Notes: generated by a model from the letters alone, not told the origin. Positions 8,209-17,788 are shown, counted from the stretch's first letter. The stretch is DNA of 54,526 bases from Halomonas sp. PR-M31 (GCF_001039575.1 NZ_JIBT01000042.1:1-54526); one strand, 5' to 3'. Program-made: numbers and translations.

Positions 8209-9463
8209 ATGAAAAAACTGCTGCGTATCTATTTCGATTCCTCGCTGATTCTTCGCGTCACCGTTGCGCTGGTGCTCGGCATCATCGTCGGGCTGATTGG
8301 CGGGCAGGCTGCCGCAGACTGGCTGGCGCCCTTCGGCGATTTATTGCTGCGGCTGCTGAAGTTTCTCATCGTGCCCATCGTGCTGTTCACCCTCATGGTG
8401 GGCATCAATCAGGCGCAGCTGGGCAGCATGGGGCGCATGGGTCGCAAGCTGTTTGGCTACTATGTGGCCACCTCCGCGCTTGCGATCATCGTCGGGCTTG
8501 CCGTCGCGACCCTGTTCGAGCCGGGTACGGGATTATCCCTGGATGAAAATGCCGAGATAGACGTGCCGGACAATCCCGGCATAGCTCAGGTGCTATTGGC
8601 TATCGTGCCGGACAATATCTTTACAGCCTTCACCGAGGTGAATCTGCTGGGCATCATCTTCACGGCCTTCGTCTTTGGTATCGCGCTGCTCAAGCTGCGC
8701 GCATCGAAGACTCATGGCGAGCTTGGCGAGCATCTTTACCGCACGGTGGAAGGGCTCAATCAAATCACCCTGAAGGTCATGACCGGTGTACTTCAGTACG
8801 TGCCCATCGGGGTTTTCGCGATCGTTGCCGAGACCGTGGGCAAGCAGGGAGTGGCCACTATTCTGTCCCTGGGCAACATGGTGGCGGTGCTCTATGTCGC
8901 CCTGGCGGTTCAGCTCGTTCTCTATTGCGTGCTGATGAAGGTGTTCGGCGTGGGGTTAGGCGGTTTTTCCGAGAGGCGCGCACCCCCATGGCGACGGCTT
9001 TCGCCACCCAAAGCAGCACCGGTACGCTGCCGCTGACCCTGGACGCCGCTCGGCGTCTGAACATACCCCGCAGCCTGTACGGCTTCAGCCTGCCTCTGGG
9101 GGCCACCATCAACATGGACGGCGCGGCCATCCGTATCGCCATTTCCGCGGTGTTTGCGGCAAACGTGGTCGGGGTTCCGCTGAGTTTCATGAACATGATC
9201 GAGATCGTGTTGATCGGTACCCTCACCTCGATAGGCACCGCCGGGGTCCCCGGGGCCGGCATCGTCATGATCGCCACGGTCTTTGCCCAGGTAGGGCTGC
9301 CCATCGAGACCGTGGCGCTTTTGACTTCCATCGATGCCCTGGTCGGGATGGGCGCGACCGGGCTCAACGTGACCGGCGACCTGGTCGCTCCTCCATCATC
9401 GCTCGCACCGAGCGCAAGCGCGGGGCGATTGCTGAGGAGCCGGAAGAGGAATCGAGTGCTTAG
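8209..9463 (+). pseudogene. Dicarboxylate/amino acid:cation symporter (DAACS family), two frame breaks
   Basis: The N-terminal 250 residues are a well-preserved DAACS transporter (LLRLLKFLIVPIVLFTLMVG; VLQYVPIGVFAIVAE). The frame is lost at a run of five T (8964-8968); one more T would restore GGFFREARTPMATAF and the signature QSSTGTLP and GATINMDG. A second break near 9387-9394 loses the end; with one base restored the protein finishes IIARTERKRGAIAEEPEEES at a TAG at 9461-9463, giving about 418 residues, the family length. These carriers import glutamate, aspartate or C4-dicarboxylates with Na+ or H+. It would feed the neighbouring aspartase/fumarate reductase genes if functional. Two breaks in 430 bases could be real inactivation or poor sequence. 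Confidence 0.88.
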
Positions 9464-9480
9464 CTTGCTCCCATGGAACG

Positions 9481-10932
9481 TCAGTTGATGAACGCAATCC
9501 AGGGCACGCCGATCGCTAGCCAGCTGATCAAAAACAGCAGTCCGAAGATCGCGCCTAGTCGCCACCACAGCGGACCGGGCAGATAGCCGCTGCCGTAGTA
9601 GACCGGGCTTGGTCCTGTCGCGTAGGGAGTGAGAATGCCCATGAACCCTAGTGTCGGTAGCAGCATGAGAATGAACATGTGCAGATCCACGCCAGGTATG
9701 CCGGACGCTGCCGCCAGCATGACCGGCAGCAGCGCGGTGGTATGAGCGGTAGTGCTGGCGAAGAAGTAGTGCAATAGATAGAAGACCGTCGTCAGCAGGA
9801 TCATCGCCATCATGGGGCCGAAGTCGCTGATGCGACTGCCGATCAGGTCGCCGAACCATTTCACGAAGCCAACCTCGTTGAGTCCGCCCGCCAGGGCGAC
9901 AAGAGTGGCGAACCAGAAGAAGGTGTTCCAGGCGGCCTTGTTGGCCAGTATGTCGTCCCACTTCAGAATGCCGGTCAGCAGCATGGCGCAGATCACCAGA
10001 ATGCCCACCAGGGCTGGCGCCAGGATGCTAGAGGCAAAGATCCACAGGGTCAGTGCTATCAGCACGAAAATGATCAACAGGATCTCGTTGCGTGAAAGAC
10101 GTCCGAGTTTCTTGATTTCTTCGCCTGCCCAGTCGGATACCGCACTGCCGGATTTGACCTCCGGCGGGCACAGCCAGTAGCACAGCAAGGGCACTATCAG
10201 CAGCAGCAGGATGCCTACCGGCGCCGTGGCCATGAACCACTCTCCCCAGCCGATACGGATACCCGTGGTGGTTTCGGTCAGGGCGACGGCAAGAAGGTTG
10301 GGGGCAAGGGCGGTCAGAAACAGTGAGCTCGTCACGCAGGTCGAGGCGATCGCTGTCCACATCAAAAAACTCCCCATGCGCTTCATGCTCGGATCGTTCG
10401 GATGCGAGTCGTAAAGCGCTGGCAGGTTACGTACCACCGGATAGATCGTACCGGCACTGCGCGCCGTGTTGGACGGTGTAAAAGGCGCTAGGATGGTGTC
10501 GGCAAGCATCACCGCGTAACCCAGGGTCAGGGTCCGTCTGCCCATGGTCTTGACCAGCCACAGTGCAATGCGCCGACCCAGCCCTGTCTTTTCATAGCCC
10601 AGGGCGAACATGAAGGCACCGAAGATCAGCCACACCGTGGCGTTGGTGAATCCGGACACCGCCCAGGCAAAGGCGCTGCTGCCCAGCTTGAAACCGGGTG
10701 CGGCGAGCGCCTCAGGAGAGAACAGCACCCAGGGCGCCAAAAGTGCGGCTACGGCGACGCCGATCAGTCCGATTACCGCGCCGGGCAGCGGCTCGAATAC
10801 CAGCCCCACCACGACACCGAGAAAGATTGCGAAGAAATACCAGGCGTGGGGCGCGAGCCCCTCGGGCACCGGAAAGAGCGCCACGATGATCGGAATGAGA
10901 AGGGGGGCAAAGATTTTCAATCGATGGGTCAT
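9481..10932 (-). CDS. DASS (SLC13/CitT-like) dicarboxylate transporter
   Basis: The 483-residue protein is strongly hydrophobic with about a dozen membrane segments and the DASS signatures LAPFTPSNTARSAGTIYPVV (first substrate and Na+ site) and ASTTAHTTALLPVMLA (second). Relatives CitT and TtdT exchange citrate or tartrate for succinate; others are Na+/dicarboxylate symporters. AGGA lies seven bases before the ATG. It lies 65 bases downstream of aspA on the same strand, probably one operon, so it could take up fumarate or malate, or export succinate made by the divergent fumarate reductase. The direction and substrate are inferred only from context. Confidence 0.9.
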   Translation of the reverse strand: MTHRLKIFAPLLIPIIVALFPVPEGLAPHAWYFFAIFLGVVVGLVFEPLPGAVIGLIGVAVAALLAPWVLFSPEALAAPGFKLGSSAFAWAVSGFTNATVWLIFGAFMFALGYEKTGLGRRIALWLVKTMGRRTLTLGYAVMLADTILAPFTPSNTARSAGTIYPVVRNLPALYDSHPNDPSMKRMGSFLMWTAIASTCVTSSLFLTALAPNLLAVALTETTTGIRIGWGEWFMATAPVGILLLLIVPLLCYWLCPPEVKSGSAVSDWAGEEIKKLGRLSRNEILLIIFVLIALTLWIFASSILAPALVGILVICAMLLTGILKWDDILANKAAWNTFFWFATLVALAGGLNEVGFVKWFGDLIGSRISDFGPMMAMILLTTVFYLLHYFFASTTAHTTALLPVMLAAASGIPGVDLHMFILMLLPTLGFMGILTPYATGPSPVYYGSGYLPGPLWWRLGAIFGLLFLISWLAIGVPWIAFIN

Positions 10933-10997
10933 AGATGCGTCCTGTTTGCGGCGCGCGTCTTTTGTATTTACGTGCGCACCGTCATTGGGTTGTCTCG

Positions 10998-12875
10998 CTA
11001 AGTTCGAGGTTGCATGGGGCTGGTCATGCGGCTCGGCTCCAGAAGCTCATCGAGCTGATCCTGGCTCAGCCATCCCTTCTCGATGACCAGGTCGTAGACG
11101 CTGCCGCCGGTGTTCAGCGCTTCCTTGGCCACCTGGGAAGAACGCTCGTAGCCGAGCACCGGGTTGAGCGCGGTGACAAGACCGATCGAGCGCTGCACGT
11201 AGTCCAGGCAGACTTCCCGGTTGGCGGTGATACCCGTCACGCAGCGGTTGGTGAGCACGATGGTGGCGTTGTTGAGGATGGTCAGTCCTTGAAGAAGGTC
11301 ATAGGCCATGATCGGCTCGGCCATGTTCAGCTCGAGCTCACTGGCCTCCGCGGCGATACCCACCGTGGCATCGAAACCGATGATCTGATAGCAGACCTGG
11401 TTGACCATCTCCGGCACCACCGGATTGACCTTACCCGGCATGATGGAAGAGCCCGGCTGCATGGGGGGAAGGTTGATCTCGTTGAGCCCCGCTCGAGGTC
11501 CGCTTGAGAGCCAGCGAAGGTCATTGCAGATCTTGGAGACTTGAATCGCCACGCGCTTCATGGCGCCGGACAGATAGGCGAACGCACCGGAGTCCTGGGT
11601 GGCCTCCACCAGGTCCTCTGCCAGGGTCAATGGCAGGCCAGAGACGACGGCCAGCTTGTCGGTTACCAACTGGGCATAGCCTGCTGGGCTGTTCAGTCCG
11701 GTGCCGATGGCCGTGGCGCCCAGGTTGATCAGGTGCATTTCCAGGGTTGCGTGTTCCAGCGCGCGGCGAGCGGAGGCGACCATCCCGGCATAGGCACCGA
11801 ACTCCTGACCCAATGTCATCGGGACGGTGTCCTGATTCTCGGTGCGCCCCATTTTCAATACATCGGCGAACTTATCAGCCTTCGTCTGCAAGGCGCTGGA
11901 AAGCTCGTCCAGGGAGTTCAGCGCCTGTTTGACGGTCAGCAGCAGGGCGATCTTCACGGAGGTGGGGTAGGCGTCGTTGGTGGACTGGGACAGGTTGACG
12001 TGATCCAGCGGATGCAGGTGGGCGTAATCGCCCCGCTGATGACCCAGCAGCTCAAGTGCACGGTTGGCGATAACCTCGTTGGCATTCATGTTCGTCGAGG
12101 TGCCGGCACCCCCTTGAATCATGTCCAGCACGAAGTGTCGACGTAGTTTGCCCGCAATGATCTCGTCGCAGGCGAAAGCAATGGCCTCCGCCTTGTCGGC
12201 CTCGAGCACCCCCAGCTCGTGATTGGCTTGCGCGGCGGCCTTCTTGACCATGGCCAACCCGGTGCATAGATTGCCGTAATTGTTCAGATGTTGGCCGGAG
12301 ATGGGAAAGTTCTCCATCGCCCGCAGCGTCTGCACACCGTAGTAGGCATCCGCCGGAATCTCGCGCTCTCCCAGGGAATCATGCTCTACCCGGGTGGTGC
12401 CGATCGCGAAGGCCGGCTCGCCATGCTCGACCAGCCGGACGGTGGCTTCTCGTAGCCGCGCGCGCAGGCGCATCGCCACCCGCAGTATCAGGTCATTCCA
12501 GAAGTCTGGTTGCTCTCGCTGCAGGCGTTCCTTGGCGTCGGCATCCAGCACCAGCAGCCGACCGTCCACGGCAGCCTGAGTAGAGAGCCGGTGGGGGTTC
12601 TGATCGTCCATCAAAAAGCCCTCGAAAACCATGGCCCCCGTCTCCAGAAGCCCGACCCGCCGCGTATCGCCGTAGCGGCCGTACAGCAGCTCCAGCTGTC
12701 CGGCAAGCAGCACCGCGAACCACTCTCTCGGCGTGCCCTCCTGGCTGATCCAGTCACCCTTGGAAAACGACTGAATGCGACCGTACTCCTCGAGTACGGC
12801 GACGATATGCTGATCGGTATCATCAACCTGTGTCGCTGCGGTAAGGCCACCATCGGATGATTCGCTGTCGTTCAT
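10998..12875 (-). CDS. aspA: Aspartate ammonia-lyase fused to an N-terminal cyclic-nucleotide-binding-like domain
   Basis: The protein has 625 residues, against about 470-480 for ordinary AspA. Residues about 160-620 are a full aspartase/fumarase-superfamily enzyme with TRVEHDSLGEREIPADAYYG, GAGTSTNMNANEVIANRA and the catalytic loop GSSIMPGKVN (about 475-484). It converts L-aspartate to fumarate and ammonia. The extra N-terminal 140 residues (FSKGDWISQEGTPREWFAVL, ELLYGRYGDTRRVGLLETG, then a FEGFLMDD stretch and an Arg-Leu-Ser-Thr) resemble a CRP/CNB fold with a degenerate phosphate-binding cassette. The ATG at 12875 has AGGAG seven bases upstream; an earlier TTG is rejected. It is divergent from frdA across an FNR box and probably cotranscribed with the DASS carrier. 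Confidence 0.92.
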   Translation of the reverse strand: MNDSESSDGGLTAATQVDDTDQHIVAVLEEYGRIQSFSKGDWISQEGTPREWFAVLLAGQLELLYGRYGDTRRVGLLETGAMVFEGFLMDDQNPHRLSTQAAVDGRLLVLDADAKERLQREQPDFWNDLILRVAMRLRARLREATVRLVEHGEPAFAIGTTRVEHDSLGEREIPADAYYGVQTLRAMENFPISGQHLNNYGNLCTGLAMVKKAAAQANHELGVLEADKAEAIAFACDEIIAGKLRRHFVLDMIQGGAGTSTNMNANEVIANRALELLGHQRGDYAHLHPLDHVNLSQSTNDAYPTSVKIALLLTVKQALNSLDELSSALQTKADKFADVLKMGRTENQDTVPMTLGQEFGAYAGMVASARRALEHATLEMHLINLGATAIGTGLNSPAGYAQLVTDKLAVVSGLPLTLAEDLVEATQDSGAFAYLSGAMKRVAIQVSKICNDLRWLSSGPRAGLNEINLPPMQPGSSIMPGKVNPVVPEMVNQVCYQIIGFDATVGIAAEASELELNMAEPIMAYDLLQGLTILNNATIVLTNRCVTGITANREVCLDYVQRSIGLVTALNPVLGYERSSQVAKEALNTGGSVYDLVIEKGWLSQDQLDELLEPSRMTSPMQPRT

Positions 12876-13034
12876 GTCACGTCTCCTTGTCAATCGCGAG
12901 GGTCAGAAGAGTTGGTCGATGAGCAACCCAGTGAGAATCGGACCTGAAGCCTTCGCAGCGCTGGGACAGTCCCTGTTCATGGGTTTCTTCCAAGGGCTTG
13001 ATAATCACCGTAGCCCCGGACTTGTCAGGGAAGA

Positions 13035-13048
13035 TTGATGTAGATCAA
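13035..13048. promoter_or_regulatory. Perfect FNR/Anr box between aspA and frdA
   Basis: TTGAT-GTAG-ATCAA is an exact match to the FNR-family consensus (TTGAT-N4-ATCAA). It lies 127 bases before the frdA ATG and 160 before the aspA ATG in the 299-base divergent region, so it can serve either or both promoters. I did not find a convincing -10 at the usual class II distance. The rest of this gap shows no open gene. Confidence 0.85.
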
Positions 13049-13174
13049 TGTTTAGCCGGTTTATTACTCCTGGGCGTGGTGGTTGTTCAATACCTGTGCA
13101 AGGCTTTGTTCAAAGGCGATCTTGTGGAGACATTCCTGCTTCGTTCAGCCGCCGAACAACCGACGAGGATAGTC

Positions 13175-14959
13175 ATGCAACATCGAGATGCGGATATCGT
13201 GATCGTGGGGGGAGGGGGCGCTGGACTGCGCGCTGCGATTGCCGCTGCGGAACATGCCAGGGAGGAAGGCATCGAACAGCGCATCCTGATGCTTTCGAAG
13301 GTGTATCCCATGCGCTCTCATACCGTCGCGGCGGAAGGCGGGGCTGCGGCTGTGACCAGCGAGGAGGACACCCTGGAAGCCCACTTCGAAGATACCGTCG
13401 CTGGCAGCGACTGGCTAGCGGAACAGGGAGTGGTCGATTACTTCATTCGCCATGCCCATCGGGAGCTGGTGCAGTTGGAGCGCTGGGGCTGTCCTTGGAG
13501 CCGTAAACCGGACGGCTCGATACAGGTGCGCCGCTTTGGCGGCATGAAGACCGCGCGCACCTGGTTTGCCGCGGACAAGACCGGCTTTCATATTCTGCAT
13601 ACCCTGTTTCAAACGTCGTTGAAATACCCGGAAATCGAGCGGCTGGATGAGTATTTCGTGCTCGATGTGGCGACCGTGGAAGGCAAGGTGGCCGGCGTCA
13701 TCGCGCTGCAGGTCGCCACCGGCGAGCTGATTCTGCTACGGGCCAAATCCGTGATCCTTGCCACCGGCGGCGCCGGGCGTCTGTTTCAGTTCAATACCAA
13801 TGCCGGCATCGTGACCGGCGACGGCATGGCCATGGCCTATCGCCAGGGGGCGGCTCTGCGGGACATGGAATTCGTGCAGTATCACCCCACGGGCCTGCCG
13901 GGCACGGGCATTCTGATTACCGAGGCCTGTCGTGGGGAAGGCGGGTTACTGCTGAACAAGGACGGCTATCGCTATCTGCAGGATTACGGCCTAGGTCCGG
14001 AAACACCCCTGGGCGAGCCGAAGAACAAGTACATGGAGCTAGGCCCCCGGGACAAGCTGTCCCAGGCTTTCTGGCAGGAGCAGAAGGCCGGGCGTACCGG
14101 TAAATTTGCCGACAACGACGTGGTGTATCTCGACCTGCGCCACTTGGGCAAGGAGTACCTGCACGAGCGCCTGCCCTTCATCTGCGAGCTGGCTCAGGCC
14201 TATATCAACGTTGATCCGGTCACCGAACCCATCCCGATCCGCCCGGCGGTGCATTACACCATGGGCGGCATCGAGACCGACGCCCAGTGTGAAACCAGCC
14301 TGAAAGGCCTGTATGCGGCGGGGGAATGCGCCTCCGTGGGGCTGCACGGCGCCAATCGACTGGGGTCGAATTCACTCTCTGAGCTGCTGGTCTTCGGCCG
14401 CCTGGCAGGGGAGCAGGCAAGTCATCGCGCAGCCGCCACCGCTTACGCCGACATCGAGTCACTTCAACAGCAGGTTCAGGATCAGGAGCGACAGGTGGCC
14501 CGGTTGCGTGACGCCGATGGCCTTGAGAGCTGGGTTGGTTTGAAGCGTGAGATGGTCCAGGCCATGGAGGACGGTTGCGGTATCTATCGGGACGAGCAGG
14601 GCATGCAGGCCGCACTGAATCGTATCCGTGACCTCAAGTCACGCTATCACAACATTAAGTTGAGCGATCGAAGCCGCATCTACAACACTGAGCTACTGCA
14701 ATGCATCGAACTGGGATTTGGCCTGGACATCGCCGAGGCAACTTGTCTGGCGGCCCTGAATCGCCGGGAGTCCCGAGGTGCCCATCAGCGCCTGGATGCA
14801 GGTCTTGAGCAGCGCGACGATATCAATTTCCTGCAGCATAGCCAGGTGTTCTTCAACGCCGATGCCCCGGCGGAGCTGCGTTGGCAGGATGTAGATACCC
14901 GCTTCTCGGCACCTGCGGTGCGCGCCTATGGCGATGCGGGTAAAGGAGCACGCAAATGA
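13175..14959 (+). CDS. frdA: Fumarate reductase flavoprotein subunit
   Basis: The 594-residue protein is E. coli FrdA-like throughout: [20 protein letters not shown] (FAD-binding), [16 protein letters not shown] (covalent FAD histidine), [31 protein letters not shown] and [20 protein letters not shown] (active-site arginine region). It reduces fumarate to succinate with electrons from quinol via FrdB. The WGCPWSR and [11 protein letters not shown] segments separate it from SdhA. The ATG at 13175 has GAGGA five bases upstream; an in-frame extension further upstream is not conserved. It is the first gene of frdABCD, overlaps frdB by four bases (ATGA), and has an FNR box in its upstream region. 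Confidence 0.97.
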   Translation: MQHRDADIVIVGGGGAGLRAAIAAAEHAREEGIEQRILMLSKVYPMRSHTVAAEGGAAAVTSEEDTLEAHFEDTVAGSDWLAEQGVVDYFIRHAHRELVQLERWGCPWSRKPDGSIQVRRFGGMKTARTWFAADKTGFHILHTLFQTSLKYPEIERLDEYFVLDVATVEGKVAGVIALQVATGELILLRAKSVILATGGAGRLFQFNTNAGIVTGDGMAMAYRQGAALRDMEFVQYHPTGLPGTGILITEACRGEGGLLLNKDGYRYLQDYGLGPETPLGEPKNKYMELGPRDKLSQAFWQEQKAGRTGKFADNDVVYLDLRHLGKEYLHERLPFICELAQAYINVDPVTEPIPIRPAVHYTMGGIETDAQCETSLKGLYAAGECASVGLHGANRLGSNSLSELLVFGRLAGEQASHRAAATAYADIESLQQQVQDQERQVARLRDADGLESWVGLKREMVQAMEDGCGIYRDEQGMQAALNRIRDLKSRYHNIKLSDRSRIYNTELLQCIELGFGLDIAEATCLAALNRRESRGAHQRLDAGLEQRDDINFLQHSQVFFNADAPAELRWQDVDTRFSAPAVRAYGDAGKGARK

Positions 14960-15675
14960 CCACCAAACGCCTGAGTATCCAACGCTATCTGCCAGAGCAA
15001 AGTAAGACGCCTTTCTGGCAGGACTTCGACGTTCCCTTCGATGACAGCACCTCAATTCTCGAGGCGCTCAATCATATCAAGGAAGACATGGACGGCAGCC
15101 TGAGCTATCGCTGGTCCTGCCGCATGGCGATCTGCGGCTCCTGCGGGGTGATGGTGAACGGCGAGCCCAAGCTCGGTTGCAAGAGCTTCCTGCGGGAGTA
15201 TCCGGGCACAATCAAGATAGAACCTTTGGCGCATTTTCCCGTGCAGAAAGATCTCATCATCGATATGGAGATCTTCCTTGAGCATCTGGCAGCGGTGCAG
15301 CCCTATTTGATCAACGATTCGGAAGACAGTACCCAGACCCACAAGCAAACCCCGGCCCAGCTGGCCAAGTATCTTAAGTTCTCTGATTGCATCAACTGCG
15401 GCCTGTGTTATTCCGCCTGCCCGCAGTTTGGTTTGAATCCCGAGTTCCTGGGGCCCGCGGCGCTGACTCTGGCGCACCGTTACAACCTGGACAGCCGAGA
15501 TCAGGGCAAGGCGCAGCGCATGGCGCAGCTCAATCGTGAGGAAGGCGTGTGGACTTGCACCTTCGTGGGCTACTGCTCGGAGGTATGCCCCAAGAGCGTC
15601 GATCCGGCAGCAGCGGTGAACCAAGGCAAGGTCGAATCCGCCAAGGATCTCTTGATCAACTTGTTCAAACGCTAG
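14956..15675 (+). CDS. frdB: Fumarate reductase iron-sulfur subunit
   Basis: The 239-residue protein has the three-cluster pattern of Frd[12 protein letters not shown] followed by a further Cys (2Fe-2S), [12 protein letters not shown] (4Fe-4S), and [17 protein letters not shown] (3Fe-4S). It passes electrons from membrane quinol to the FAD in FrdA on the cytoplasmic face. The start overlaps the frdA stop as ATGA, and the order and spacing are those of the E. coli operon. All cluster cysteines are present, so it should be functional. Confidence 0.97.
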   Translation: MTTKRLSIQRYLPEQSKTPFWQDFDVPFDDSTSILEALNHIKEDMDGSLSYRWSCRMAICGSCGVMVNGEPKLGCKSFLREYPGTIKIEPLAHFPVQKDLIIDMEIFLEHLAAVQPYLINDSEDSTQTHKQTPAQLAKYLKFSDCINCGLCYSACPQFGLNPEFLGPAALTLAHRYNLDSRDQGKAQRMAQLNREEGVWTCTFVGYCSEVCPKSVDPAAAVNQGKVESAKDLLINLFKR

Positions 15676-15684
15676 GAGATCACA

Positions 15685-16080
15685 ATGGCAAAGCACGTTG
15701 GGTACTTTCCCGAATTAAAACGCAACTGGTGGCTGAAGAATCGCTACTTCATGGCCTACATGGCCCGGGAAGCCACGGTGCTGCCCCTGGTGTTTTTCAT
15801 TGTCTGCCTGCTGGCGGGGCTTTATAGCCTGCTGCTGGGGCCGGGAAGCTGGCAAGGATGGCTACACTTCATGCAGAACCCCATCACCATCGCCATCAAC
15901 CTGCTGGCGCTCGGTGCCAGTCTTTTCCACGCGGCAACCTTCTTCACGCTGTTTCCCCGGGTCATGCCATTGCGGGTGGGGGGCCGGGCGATTCCAGCCA
16001 AGTGGATCATCCTGGGGCAGTGGTTCGGCGTGCTCTTGGTAATGGCGCTTTTTGCCTGGGTATTTGGGAGGGGTATGTGA
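15685..16080 (+). CDS. frdC: Fumarate reductase membrane anchor subunit C
   Basis: The 131-residue protein equals E. coli FrdC in length and has three hydrophobic segments (about residues 30-52, 65-87 and 108-128). RYFMAYMAREATVLPLVFF and FMQNPITIAINLLALGASLFHAAT match FrdC, including the histidine region near the quinol site. With FrdD it anchors the complex and binds quinol without haem in this class. GGAG precedes the ATG. The stop overlaps the frdD start (TGATG). Confidence 0.93.
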   Translation: MAKHVGYFPELKRNWWLKNRYFMAYMAREATVLPLVFFIVCLLAGLYSLLLGPGSWQGWLHFMQNPITIAINLLALGASLFHAATFFTLFPRVMPLRVGGRAIPAKWIILGQWFGVLLVMALFAWVFGRGM

Positions 16081-16445
16081 TGGAAAAGCGCATCAAGAGA
16101 AGCGACGAGCCCATCTGGTGGGCCCTGTTCAGCGCCGGCGGCGTCTGCTTCGCGGTGTTCGTGCCTGCTGCCATTCTGTTTATTGCCCTGCTGATTCCTC
16201 TGGGGCTGTTACCCGTAGAGACCCTTGATTTCGAGCGCAGTCGCAGCCTGTTGTTCAGCTTTCCCGGCTTGATATTCATCGGGGCGGTCATCTGTCTGCC
16301 GCTGTTTCATGCCATGCACCGTATTCGCCATGGCCTGCACGACCTGAAACTGGGCCGCGACAAGACCAACAAGATCATCGCCTATGGCGCGGCTATGTTG
16401 TTTAGTGTGGTTGCGTTGCTGGGGTTCGTGCTAGGCAATATGTAA
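16080..16445 (+). CDS. frdD: Fumarate reductase membrane anchor subunit D
   Basis: Reading from the ATG at 16080, which shares a base with the frdC stop and follows GGAGGGG, gives 121 residues, close to E. coli FrdD. MEKRIKRSDEPIWWALFSAGG and the HAMHRIRHGLHDL stretch are characteristic, with three membrane segments. The frame is open further upstream inside frdC, but those codons do not match the family. With FrdC it supplies the quinol-binding anchor. It completes frdABCD. Confidence 0.93.
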   Translation: MEKRIKRSDEPIWWALFSAGGVCFAVFVPAAILFIALLIPLGLLPVETLDFERSRSLLFSFPGLIFIGAVICLPLFHAMHRIRHGLHDLKLGRDKTNKIIAYGAAMLFSVVALLGFVLGNM

Positions 16446-16503
16446 TGTGTGCTCATATTCACTAGTGAGTGCATATAGCCTTGTCATACTGAGTAAAACG
16501 TTC

Positions 16504-17400
16504 ATGTCATCATCGATTGCAGCAGTGACCCGTGCGACGCGCCCGAGTTTTCTGATATTGGCGCCGCTGTGCGTGCTGCTGGGAATAAGCCTTGCGGTCA
16601 ATCAGCCGATATCCCTTCACGGACTCGATGTTGCATTGGTGCTGATCGGCGGCCTGCTGGCCCATGCCGGGGTCAATCTGCTCAATGAATACGACGACTT
16701 TCATTCTGGGCTCGATCATATTACGCGGCGCACCCCGTTTTCCGGGGGCAGTGGTGCCTTGCCGGAGCATCCGTCCGCGGCCCCACAGGTATTGATAACG
16801 GCGCTTGCCACACTCGTCGGCATAGCCGCGATCGGGGTGTATTTTCTGTGGCTGCGCGGCTGGCCGATGCTGATCGTGGGCTTGAGCGGCGTGTTCCTGA
16901 TGGTCGCCTATACCCGCTGGCTGACCCGTTCGCCGCTATGGTGCCTGCTGGCGCCGGGGTTGGGCTTCGGGCCGATCATGGTATTGGGCACTCTGATTGC
17001 CCTTGGCGGGCGCGTCGATGAGACGGCGCTGATGGGATCGGCGGTGACCTTGATGCTGGTCAGCGAGCTGCTGTTGATCAACCAATTCCCCGATGTGGAG
17101 GCGGATCGGCGTATCGGTCGCCGCCACCTGCCTATCGTGGTGGGTTTGCCCGTCGCCTCGCGCTGGGTGGCGGGGCTGCTGCTCGGCGCCTATGGGCTGA
17201 TTGCCTTGGGTAGGCTGTACGGTCTGTTGCCCATGGACGCCTGGCTTGCCTTTCTTACCCTTCCTGCTGCGCTATGGATTGCCCTGAGATTGCTCAAAGC
17301 ACTGAAGGACGAAGAAGCCTTACAGAAAATCATGAGCATTAATGTCGCCACGTTGCTGTCCACGCTGCTGCTATTGGCGGTGGGTATGTGGGTAGCGTGA
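16504..17400 (+). CDS. UbiA-family prenyltransferase, MenA-like
   Basis: The 298-residue protein has eight or nine hydrophobic segments. It carries the first Asp-rich motif as NLLNEYDDFHSGLD, followed by TPFSGGSGALPEH, a run seen in MenA-like (COG1575) enzymes, and the second motif as NQFPDVEADRRIGRRHLP. UbiA-superfamily enzymes attach a polyprenyl chain to an aromatic acceptor; MenA uses dihydroxynaphthoate on the way to demethylmenaquinone. It starts 58 bases after frdD on the same strand, so it may be cotranscribed with a menaquinol-type fumarate reductase. The ATG at 16504 fits the family start; its ribosome site is weak. No other menaquinone gene is in the window, so the acceptor is uncertain. 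Confidence 0.85.
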   Translation: MSSSIAAVTRATRPSFLILAPLCVLLGISLAVNQPISLHGLDVALVLIGGLLAHAGVNLLNEYDDFHSGLDHITRRTPFSGGSGALPEHPSAAPQVLITALATLVGIAAIGVYFLWLRGWPMLIVGLSGVFLMVAYTRWLTRSPLWCLLAPGLGFGPIMVLGTLIALGGRVDETALMGSAVTLMLVSELLLINQFPDVEADRRIGRRHLPIVVGLPVASRWVAGLLLGAYGLIALGRLYGLLPMDAWLAFLTLPAALWIALRLLKALKDEEALQKIMSINVATLLSTLLLLAVGMWVA

Positions 17401-17788
17401 AAAAGGCATGTGATCAGACTGGGTAATGTCATCGATTTTCAAGTGAAGCGATGAAATCTTGCGATGAATCGGATAAAGCCGAGCTATGACACCCCCTACG
17501 CTGTCATACGCCGGCTATTCTTGAAGTCGCGCCCCGTGGCGTCTGAAGCCAATATCAATGATTTTGGCCCGACGGTTCCCGTCTTGATAAACAGCATCCG
17601 AAAGCGCCGGCGAATGTTGAGTCGGTAGACAGCCGCCTTATCTTGTTTTTATATACAGTGGACGTCAGGAACCTAAGCTACTGGTATCGGTCCATTGTAT
17701 GTACAGACCGACAAGATAAACACGATTGCTAGCGATAGAATGGCTGCGAACACCTGTTGTTACGCAACCATCAGGGAGATGATTTTTA
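17401..17788 (+). promoter_or_regulatory. 388-base intergenic region before the catalase gene, with two dyads
   Basis: No gene is seen here. TATGACA and TGTCATA form a perfect inverted repeat with a ten-base spacer (17485-17508). TCGGTC and GACCGA form another around a TGTA-TG-TACA core (17687-17711), about 78 bases before the catalase start. Either could bind a regulator; no OxyR-pattern site was found. GGGAG lies shortly before the catalase ATG. Confidence 0.4.

Noticed and set aside
8858-9961. A 367-codon minus-strand frame across the symporter and DASS genes
   Set aside because: It crosses the ends of two convergent transporters and reads as low-complexity Arg/Ser/Pro-rich sequence, typical of a wrong frame.
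17645-17663. ATATACAGTGG upstream of the catalase as a LexA box
   Set aside because: There is no CTG at the correct ten-base spacing on the left side.
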